Of a stretch of DNA of 64,000 bases, positions 58,532 to 64,000 are shown in pieces. Under the pieces are notes generated by a model. It was given only the letters and a program-made list of their open reading frames with translations. It did no database searches and had not been told where the DNA came from. How positions within the stretch are numbered: the first letter of the stretch is position 1; every line of letters begins with the position of its first letter. A program made the translations under genes and the position numbers. Origin of the DNA: Streptomyces venezuelae ATCC 10712. GTDB lineage: Bacteria; Actinomycetota; Actinomycetes; Streptomycetales; Streptomycetaceae. Where the stretch lies: positions 3,162,001 to 3,226,000 of the forward strand of contig NZ_CP029197.1 of the NCBI RefSeq assembly GCF_008639165.1, in the 5' to 3' direction.

Positions 58532-59404
58532 ATGACAGCCGACACCAGCAAGTACGCGGACTTCGAGGGCCTGCGCGAGCAGGCGGTCACACTCCGCCGC
58601 GAGGGACTCAGCCGCCGCCGGATCCGGGACCGCCTCCACATCGACAACAACGACATCCTCAACCGCCTCCTCGAAGGCGAGGCGCCACCGGACTGGACGA
58701 AGCGTCCCAACGCCAAGGACGACCTGCGCGACAGGGCGAGGGAGCTGCGCCTGCAGGGCATGACCTACGACCAGATCCAAGTGGAACTGGGCTGCTCGAA
58801 GAGCTCGATCTCGCTGTGGGTCCGGGACCTGCCGAAACCCGGACGGAAACGATCTCGTGAGGAGGCGTCCGAGATCGCCCGCCGCGGGTGGGAGCCGACC
58901 ATGCGCCGGCGCGAGGAGGAGCGACGAGCGACCAAGAGCACGGCAGCCGCGGAGATCGGTGCGATGTCCGAGCGCGAGCTCTTCCTCCTCGGGGTGGGGC
59001 TCTACTGGGCGGAAGGCACCAAGGACAAGCCGCACGCCCGCCGGGAGCGCGTGACGTTCACGAACAGCGACCCCGGGATGATTCAGGTCTTCGCCGCCTG
59101 GCTGGACCTCCTCGGCATCACCCCCGCACGGCGGAAGTACTACGTGATGATCCACGAGACCGCCGACGCGGCGGCCGCCGAGCGGTACTGGAGCGGCCTC
59201 CTCGGCGTCGAACCCTCGACGTTCAACAAGACGACCCTCAAGCGCCACAACCCCCGCACCAACCGCAAGAACGTGAGCGACGGCTATCGCGGCTGCCTCG
59301 TGATCCAAATCCTCGGGAGCGCCGATCTGTACCGTCGCATCGAGGGTGCCTGGTGCGGCATAGTAGGGGCGGTCCGCACTCCCCACCGGGGAATTCGGGC
59401 ATAG
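58532..59404 (+). CDS. HTH protein with possible LAGLIDADG-like C-terminal domain
   Basis: I do not recognise this 290-residue protein with certainty. The N-terminal half holds two HTH-like segments: SRRRIRDRLHIDNNDILNRL (residues 27-46) and MTYDQIQVELGCSKSSISLW (about 77-96), the second resembling a resolvase/MerR-type HTH. The C-terminal half, GVGLYWAEGTKDKP, then VTFTNSDPGMIQVFAAWLDL and GYRGCLVIQILGSADLYRRI, resembles the LAGLIDADG-type two-layer fold found in some regulators and homing enzymes, but catalytic acidic residues cannot be assigned. It lies 11 bases before tRNA-Gln, on the same strand. Homologues of similar layout occur in other actinobacteria, to my recollection. Confidence 0.5.
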   Translation: MTADTSKYADFEGLREQAVTLRREGLSRRRIRDRLHIDNNDILNRLLEGEAPPDWTKRPNAKDDLRDRARELRLQGMTYDQIQVELGCSKSSISLWVRDLPKPGRKRSREEASEIARRGWEPTMRRREEERRATKSTAAAEIGAMSERELFLLGVGLYWAEGTKDKPHARRERVTFTNSDPGMIQVFAAWLDLLGITPARRKYYVMIHETADAAAAERYWSGLLGVEPSTFNKTTLKRHNPRTNRKNVSDGYRGCLVIQILGSADLYRRIEGAWCGIVGAVRTPHRGIRA

Positions 59405-59415
59405 ATGGCGAACCA

Positions 59416-59486
59416 TCCCGGATCGTCTAAGGGCAGGACAAATGGTTTTGGTCCATTGAATGAGGGTTCGAATCCTTCTCCGGGAG
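59416..59486 (+). tRNA. tRNA-Gln (anticodon UUG)
   Basis: The cloverleaf is complete: acceptor arms TCCCGGA and TCCGGGA (7 perfect pairs), D-arm GTCT...AGGAC, anticodon stem AATGG/CCATT with the loop TTTTGGT giving anticodon TTG, and T-arm with GGTTCGAATCC. The discriminator is G and the CCA end is not encoded. It reads CAA codons, rare in high-GC Streptomyces genes. A 13-bp terminator hairpin follows. Confidence 0.95.
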
Positions 59487-59494
59487 CCTCTGCA

Positions 59495-59525
59495 GCGGGT
59501 CCTGACCACCACGGTCAGGACCCGC
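59495..59525 (+). terminator. terminator of the tRNA-Gln gene
   Basis: Perfect 13-bp arms (59495-59507 and 59513-59525) close on a 5-base ACCAC loop, nine bases after the tRNA. Confidence 0.8.
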
Positions 59526-59594
59526 ACTCATGTCCGCCGCCCGGCCCCCCGGTATCCTTCGTGCGTCCACCACCCAGAGCCGAAGGGCCATTCC

Positions 59595-61040
59595 GTGAGC
59601 GCCACTCGCCCGGCAGCCGTCGTCGTCCTCGCAGCGGGTGAGGGCACCCGCATGAAGTCCAAGACCCCCAAGGTCCTGCACGAGATCGCCGGACGGTCGC
59701 TCGTCGGGCATGTCGTGTCCGCCTCCCGCGAGCTGGAGCCCGAGCACCTCGTCGTGGTCGTCGGGCACGCCCGCGAGCTGGTGAAGGGGCACCTGGAGGA
59801 GCACTACGCCGGGACCCGCACCGCCGTCCAGGAGGAGCAGAACGGCACGGGGCACGCGGTGCGGATGGCCCTGGAGGAGCTCGGGCGGGCTCCCGAGGGG
59901 ACCGTCGTGGTCGTGTGCGGCGACACCCCGCTGCTGTCCGGGGAGACCCTGCGCGCCCTCGCCGACACCCACGCCGCCGACGGCAACGCCGTCACCGTGC
60001 TGAGCGCCGAGGTCCCGGACTCGACCGGGTACGGCCGGATCGTGCGGGACGCCTCCGGCGCCGTCACCGAGATCGTCGAGCACAAGGACGCCACCGACGA
60101 GCAGCGGGCGATCCGGGAGATCAACTCCGGTGTCTTCGCGTTCGACGGGCAGCTGCTCGCCGACGCCCTCGGCAAGGTCCGGACGGACAACAGCCAGGGC
60201 GAGGAGTACCTCACCGACGTGCTGTCCATCCTGCGCGAGGCGGGGCACCGGGTCGGCGCCTCCGTGGCCGGCGACCACCGCGAGATCCTCGGGATCAACA
60301 ACCGCGTGCAGCTCGCCGAGGCCCGCGCCCTGCTGAACCAGCGGCTGATCGAGCGGGCCATGCTCGCCGGTGTGACCGTGGTCGACCCGGCGTCGGTGTT
60401 CGTCGACGTCACCGTGACCTTCGAGCCGGACGCCGTGATCCTGCCCGGCACCCAGCTCATCGGGGCCACCCACATCGCCGAGGACGCCGTCGTGGGCCCG
60501 AACACGCGCCTCCAGGACACCCGCGTCGGCAAGGGCGCCCGGGTCGACAACACCGTCGCCGTCTCCGCCGTGATCGGCGAGAGCGCCTCCGTGGGCCCGT
60601 TCGCGTATCTGCGTCCGGGCACGGACCTCGGCAGGAAGTCGAAGGCCGGCTCGTACGTCGAGATGAAGAACGCGACGGTCGGCGAGGGCACCAAGGTCCC
60701 CCATCTGTCGTACGTGGGTGACGCGACGATCGGCGAGTACACGAACATCGGCGCGGCGAGCGTCTTCGTGAACTACGACGGCGAGGCGAAGCACCACACC
60801 ACGATCGGCTCGCACTGCCGGACCGGTTCGGACAACATGTTTGTGGCTCCCATCACGATCGGGGACGGCGCGTACACCGCCGCGGGGTCCGTGATCACGA
60901 AGGACGTGCCGGCCGGTTCGCTCGCCGTCGCCCGGGGCCAGCAGCGGAATATCGAGGGTTGGGTGGCCAGGAAGCGGCCCGGCAGCGCTGCCGCGCAGGC
61001 CGCTCAGGCCGCTTCGGAGAACTCCGCCGGCGAAAGCTGA
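59595..61040 (+). CDS. glmU: bifunctional GlmU
   Basis: GlmU acetylates glucosamine-1-phosphate and then transfers UMP to give UDP-GlcNAc, the precursor of peptidoglycan. The 481-residue protein has the N-terminal uridyltransferase domain with LAAGEGTRMKSKTPKVLHEI (residues 14-33) and GTGHAVRMALEEL, and the C-terminal left-handed beta-helix of hexapeptide repeats from about residue 260 (DVTVTFEPDAVILPGTQLIG onward), including the acetyltransferase loop VPHLSYVGDATIGEYTNIGA. Length is normal. The GTG start at 59595 has GAAGGG at 8 bases. It is followed 121 bases later by prs, as in other Streptomyces. Confidence 0.97.
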   Translation: MSATRPAAVVVLAAGEGTRMKSKTPKVLHEIAGRSLVGHVVSASRELEPEHLVVVVGHARELVKGHLEEHYAGTRTAVQEEQNGTGHAVRMALEELGRAPEGTVVVVCGDTPLLSGETLRALADTHAADGNAVTVLSAEVPDSTGYGRIVRDASGAVTEIVEHKDATDEQRAIREINSGVFAFDGQLLADALGKVRTDNSQGEEYLTDVLSILREAGHRVGASVAGDHREILGINNRVQLAEARALLNQRLIERAMLAGVTVVDPASVFVDVTVTFEPDAVILPGTQLIGATHIAEDAVVGPNTRLQDTRVGKGARVDNTVAVSAVIGESASVGPFAYLRPGTDLGRKSKAGSYVEMKNATVGEGTKVPHLSYVGDATIGEYTNIGAASVFVNYDGEAKHHTTIGSHCRTGSDNMFVAPITIGDGAYTAAGSVITKDVPAGSLAVARGQQRNIEGWVARKRPGSAAAQAAQAASENSAGES

Positions 61041-61161
61041 CCGGAAACGGGTACGTCGAACTCGGCGTACCGTGATACGTGCACACAAATTCGGCTGGCT
61101 CGCACACGCGCACGACAGCTCGTGGATGGCGGCCAGACAACACGTCTGAGGAGACAGTGCT

Positions 61162-62136
61162 GTGACCGGGATCAAGACGACCGGCGAGAAGAAGCTGATG
61201 CTCTTCTCCGGCCGCGCCCACCCCGAGCTGGCCGAGGAGGTCGCGCACCAGCTGGGTGTCGGCCTCGTTCCGACCAAGGCGTTCGACTTCGCCAACGGTG
61301 AGATCTACGTCCGCTTCCAGGAGTCGGCCCGTGGCGCGGACTGCTTCCTGATCCAGAGCCACACGGCTCCGATCAACAAGTGGATCATGGAGCAGCTGAT
61401 CATGATCGATGCTCTCAAGCGGGCCTCGGCCCGGAGCATCACCGTGATCATCCCGTCGTACGGCTACGCCCGTCAGGACAAGAAGCACCGCGGCCGCGAG
61501 CCGATCTCGGCGCGTCTGGTGGCGGACCTGCTGAAGACGGCCGGCGCGGACCGCATCCTGACCGTGGACCTGCACACGGACCAGATCCAGGGCTTCTTCG
61601 ACGGCCCGGTGGACCACCTGTCGGCGCTGCCGGTGCTCGCGGACTACGTCGGTGCGAAGGTCGACCGTTCCAAGCTGACGATCGTCTCCCCGGACGCGGG
61701 CCGCGTGCGGGTCGCCGACCGCTGGTGCGACCGTCTCGACGCGCCGCTGGCGATCGTGCACAAGCGCCGTGACAAGGACGTCGCCAACCAGGTCACCGTG
61801 CACGAGGTCGTCGGTGACGTGAAGGGCCGCGTCTGTGTCCTGGTGGACGACATGGTCGACACCGGTGGCACGATCTGCGCCGCGGCCGACGCGCTGTTCG
61901 CGCACGGCGCCGAGGACGTCATCGTGACGGCCACGCACGGCATCCTGTCGGGTCCTGCGGCGGACCGTCTGAAGAACTCCAAGGTGAGCGAGTTCGTGTT
62001 CACGGACACGCTGCCGGTGCCGGGCGCGCTGGAGCTGGACAAGATCACGGTGCTGTCGATCGCGCCGACGATCGCGCGCGCGGTGCGCGAGGTGTTCGAG
62101 GACGGTTCGGTGACGAGCCTCTTCGAGGAGCACTGA
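61162..62136 (+). CDS. prs: ribose-phosphate pyrophosphokinase
   Basis: PRPP synthetase makes phosphoribosyl pyrophosphate from ribose-5-phosphate and ATP for nucleotide, His and Trp synthesis. All core motifs are present in 324 residues: the ATP-binding region RQDKKHRGREPISARLVADL, the metal-binding DLHTDQIQGFFDGPVDHL and the PRPP loop VLVDDMVDTGGTI. It starts at GTG 61162 with GAGGAGA at about 9 bases. The gene follows glmU and precedes the L25 gene; a hairpin ends its transcript. Confidence 0.97.
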   Translation: MTGIKTTGEKKLMLFSGRAHPELAEEVAHQLGVGLVPTKAFDFANGEIYVRFQESARGADCFLIQSHTAPINKWIMEQLIMIDALKRASARSITVIIPSYGYARQDKKHRGREPISARLVADLLKTAGADRILTVDLHTDQIQGFFDGPVDHLSALPVLADYVGAKVDRSKLTIVSPDAGRVRVADRWCDRLDAPLAIVHKRRDKDVANQVTVHEVVGDVKGRVCVLVDDMVDTGGTICAAADALFAHGAEDVIVTATHGILSGPAADRLKNSKVSEFVFTDTLPVPGALELDKITVLSIAPTIARAVREVFEDGSVTSLFEEH

Positions 62137-62158
62137 GCCGTAGCCGGAGCAGTGGTGT

Positions 62159-62192
62159 GAGGGCCGTTTCCCCGTCCGGGGGAGCGGCCCTC
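62159..62192 (+). terminator. hairpin after prs
   Basis: GAGGGCCG (62159-62166) pairs perfectly with CGGCCCTC (62185-62192), 22 bases beyond the prs stop, before the L25 promoter. Confidence 0.6.
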
Positions 62193-62212
62193 CGCCGTGT
62201 TCGGGTGATCGA

Positions 62213-62242
62213 TTGGGTGGTGGGGCGGGTGGCCGGTAGACT
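62213..62242 (+). promoter_or_regulatory. promoter of the L25 gene
   Basis: TTGGGT (62213-62218) and TAGACT (62237-62242) are spaced by 18 bases, the pattern of a vegetative Streptomyces promoter. The transcript would have a leader of about 130 bases before the L25 start. Confidence 0.5.
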
Positions 62243-62380
62243 GCCGTAGTTGCTCGGCGAGGGAGGCCGTACCCATCGTGGTACCGGCGGTCCGTTATCG
62301 ACGCGCTCTTCGTAGCAGGCCATCGCCAGTCGTGGCCGGGTGACCCAGATCTTTCGTCACCTTTCTACGAGGAGTGCACC

Positions 62381-62974
62381 ATGTCCGAGGTCAAGCTCGC
62401 CGCTGCCGTCCGTACCGAGTTCGGCAAGGGCGCCGCCCGTGCGATCCGCCGCAACGCCCAGGTTCCCGCGGTCGTCTACGGCCACGGTTCCGAGCCGGCG
62501 CACGTGACCCTCCCGGCCCACGACCTGGCGCTCGCCCTGCGTACGCCGAACGTCCTGCTGTCCCTCGACATCGACGGCAAGAACGAGCTGGCGATCCCGA
62601 AGGCCGTCCAGCGTGACGCCATCAAGGGCTTCCTGGTCCACGTCGACCTGCTCCTCGTCAAGCGTGGCGAGAAGGTCACCGTCGAGATCCCCGTGCAGGC
62701 CGAGGGCGAGCTCGCCGCCGGTGGCAACCTGCTCGAGCACGTGCTCAGCACCCTTTCCGTCGAGGCCGAGGCCACCCACCTCCCCGAGGCCGTCTCGGTC
62801 TCCGTCGAGGGCCTGGAGGCCGGTGCCTCCGTCCTCGCCAAGGACATCACCCTGCCGAAGGGTGCGACCCTGGTGACCGACGCCGACGCCGTCGTCCTGC
62901 AGGTTCTGGCCGCGCAGGCCGAGGAGCCGGCCGCCGAGGGCGAGACCGAGGCCGCCGAGGGCGCCGAGGCCTGA
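62381..62974 (+). CDS. rplY: ribosomal protein L25 (Ctc-type)
   Basis: This 197-residue protein is the long TL5/Ctc form of L25, with the 5S-rRNA-binding N-terminal domain (KLAAAVRTEFGKGAARAIRR, then VPAVVYGHGSEP) and the C-terminal beta-rich domain characteristic of Ctc. It ends in an acidic Glu/Ala-rich tail (AEEPAAEGETEAAEG). Ctc proteins are stress-responsive 50S components. The ATG at 62381 has GAGGAG at 9 bases. A long leader precedes it and a perfect terminator follows before pth. Confidence 0.96.
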   Translation: MSEVKLAAAVRTEFGKGAARAIRRNAQVPAVVYGHGSEPAHVTLPAHDLALALRTPNVLLSLDIDGKNELAIPKAVQRDAIKGFLVHVDLLLVKRGEKVTVEIPVQAEGELAAGGNLLEHVLSTLSVEAEATHLPEAVSVSVEGLEAGASVLAKDITLPKGATLVTDADAVVLQVLAAQAEEPAAEGETEAAEGAEA

Positions 62975-62996
62975 GCCGTAGGCTCTGCTTGACGTG

Positions 62997-63034
62997 ACGG
63001 GGTGACGGGCCGCACGGCCCGTCACCCCGTTTTT
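62997..63034 (+). terminator. perfect 15-bp terminator between rplY and pth
   Basis: ACGGGGTGACGGGCC (62997-63011) pairs perfectly with 63016-63030 around GCAC and is followed by a T-run, a textbook intrinsic terminator and one of the strongest in the window. Confidence 0.92.
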
Positions 63035-63062
63035 CGTATCTGGACGAGGAGACGTGGATCGG

Positions 63063-63659
63063 ATGACCGACGACGCGAACGCGCCCTGGCTGATCGTCGG
63101 CCTCGGCAATCCCGGGCCGGAGTACGCGGCCAACCGTCACAACATCGGCTTCATGGTGGTCGATCTGCTCGCGGAGCGGATGCGCGGTTCGTTCAAGCGG
63201 GCCGGGAAGGCTCAGGCGCAGGTCGTCGAGGGCCGGATGGGCCCGCCGGGTCCGGCGAGCCGCCGGGTGATCCTGGCGAAGCCGATGTCGTACATGAACC
63301 TGTCGGGCGGTCCGGTGACGGCGCTGCGCGACTTCTACAAGGTGCCGACGGCGAACGTCGTGGCGGTCCACGACGAGCTGGACATCGACTACGGGGTGCT
63401 GCGGCTGAAGATCGGCGGCGGTGACAACGGGCACAACGGTCTGAAGTCGATGACGAAGGCGATGGGCGCGGAGTACCACCGGGTGCGGTGCGGGATCGGG
63501 CGTCCGCCGGGCCGGATGCAGGTCGCGGACTTCGTTCTGAAGGACTTCTCGTCGACGGAGCGCAAGGACCTGGACTGGTTCGTGGACCGGGCGGCGGACT
63601 CGGTGGAGTGCCTGGTGGCGGAGGGTCTGGAGCGCGCCCAGTCGGCGTACAACTCGTAG
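63063..63659 (+). CDS. pth: peptidyl-tRNA hydrolase
   Basis: Pth releases peptides from prematurely dropped peptidyl-tRNA. The 198-residue enzyme has [20 protein letters not shown] near the N-terminus with the catalytic histidine and asparagine, the VVHDELDI motif with the active aspartate, and [16 protein letters not shown] 63063 is chosen because GAGGAGA lies 11 bases before it; GTG 63054 is only 2 bases from that site and less likely. It follows rplY, as in many bacteria, but across a strong terminator. Confidence 0.96.
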   Translation: MTDDANAPWLIVGLGNPGPEYAANRHNIGFMVVDLLAERMRGSFKRAGKAQAQVVEGRMGPPGPASRRVILAKPMSYMNLSGGPVTALRDFYKVPTANVVAVHDELDIDYGVLRLKIGGGDNGHNGLKSMTKAMGAEYHRVRCGIGRPPGRMQVADFVLKDFSSTERKDLDWFVDRAADSVECLVAEGLERAQSAYNS

Positions 63660-63700
63660 GGCCCTGGCGCCGGGAACGTACGACTGTACGATCGCGGGTC

Positions 63701-64000
63701 ATGACGCACGTCCGTAACGCCGCCATGGCCCTCGTCGCCCTCCTGCTGCTCGTCGCGGGGGCCTGGGCGTCCTGGGATTCGGCCCAGCACGTCCTGCTCG
63801 CCAAGGGGCGGGAGCACGGCACGCTGACGGTGACCGGCTGCTCGGAGAAGACGTGCAGCGGCCGGTACGTGCCGGAGGACGCCGGCTTCCCGAGCCGGGC
63901 GCTGACGATCGCGCGGTCGGTCGCGGCGGAGCAGGGTGCGGTGATCCCGGTGGTGGTGAAGCCGGGGACGGACGAGGGCGTACGGACCGGCTGGGGCGGC
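63701..64000 (+). CDS. partial membrane/secreted protein, cut by the window end
   Basis: The frame from ATG 63701 stays open for at least 100 codons to the window edge. It begins MTHVRNAAMALVALLLLVAG, an uncleaved signal or membrane anchor, then an extracytoplasmic part with two cysteines in TGCSEKTCSGRYVP. A TACGAT box ends 8 bases before the ATG, suggesting a leaderless or near-leaderless mRNA. No family is recognised; the C-terminus is missing. Confidence 0.7.
   Translation, partial: MTHVRNAAMALVALLLLVAGAWASWDSAQHVLLAKGREHGTLTVTGCSEKTCSGRYVPEDAGFPSRALTIARSVAAEQGAVIPVVVKPGTDEGVRTGWGG

Noticed and set aside
59416..59600. Integrated element at tRNA-Gln
   Set aside because: No integrase and no second copy of the tRNA 3' end in the window.
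59405..59641. Small frame covering tRNA-Gln
   Set aside because: It runs through the tRNA and its terminator; the cloverleaf is complete.

Overview
The window is high-GC DNA with long overlapping reading frames, frequent GTG/TTG starts and many 4-base ATGA/GTGA gene overlaps. Together with the gene content (Rpf, CYP107-like P450, mazG, mfd, glmU-prs-rplY-pth, SUKH and Excalibur proteins, a SCO6745-type protein) this points to a Streptomyces chromosome core region. From memory, the gene order resembles the S. coelicolor stretch running from the rpf genes past mfd to glmU/prs/rplY/pth; this comparison was not run.

Layout. 161-8379: Rpf-type muralytic enzyme, cytochrome P450, a divergent globin-reductase, MazG, a SurA-N lipoprotein and a YfhO-type membrane protein. 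8392-17029: accessory genes, namely a GNAT/DUF2625 pair, an AraC regulator, VOC, serine hydrolase and alpha/beta hydrolase genes, a PucR-like regulator, a repeat-rich secreted peptide, an ECF sigma factor with a coupled one-pass membrane protein, and an LppU-like protein. 17201-28735: a single 3599-residue RHS/WapA-like polymorphic toxin ending in a HINT pretoxin module and a 142-residue candidate HNH-like nuclease tip, with a candidate immunity gene 6 bases downstream. The tip and immunity gene look less GC-rich than the rest. 28903-34569: membrane and secreted small proteins, GNAT, an HNH lipoprotein, a divergent TetR pair with visible palindromic operators, and an SGNH hydrolase. 34655-42503: mfd, a Phd/PIN toxin-antitoxin pair and an FtsX-type ABC exporter. 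42796-50779: two FG-GAP repeat secreted proteins, an MFS drug exporter, an Excalibur protein and a VOC/MerR-TipAS operon with a textbook MerR palindrome. 50835-57107: a FilP-like coiled-coil protein followed by a compact toxin/immunity-like cluster: Imm35-like/deaminase/SUKH-4 fusion, HNH(WHH)/SUKH fusion, and a divergent YwqJ-like deaminase with a SUKH-3 protein. 57070-64000: orphan histidine kinase, an unrecognised HTH protein, tRNA-Gln(UUG), glmU, prs, rplY, pth and the start of a membrane protein.

Two blocks stand out. One is the RHS toxin with its exchangeable-looking tip and unknown immunity partner. The other is the 51.9-57.1 kb cluster, in which deaminase and nuclease domains are fused to, or paired with, SUKH immunity folds and carry no visible export signal, suggesting an intracellular conflict or defence system. 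Housekeeping genes (mfd, glmU-prs-rplY-pth) bracket these accessory loci. No transposase, phage, CRISPR or plasmid gene was seen. All functions are read from motifs; no database search was possible.
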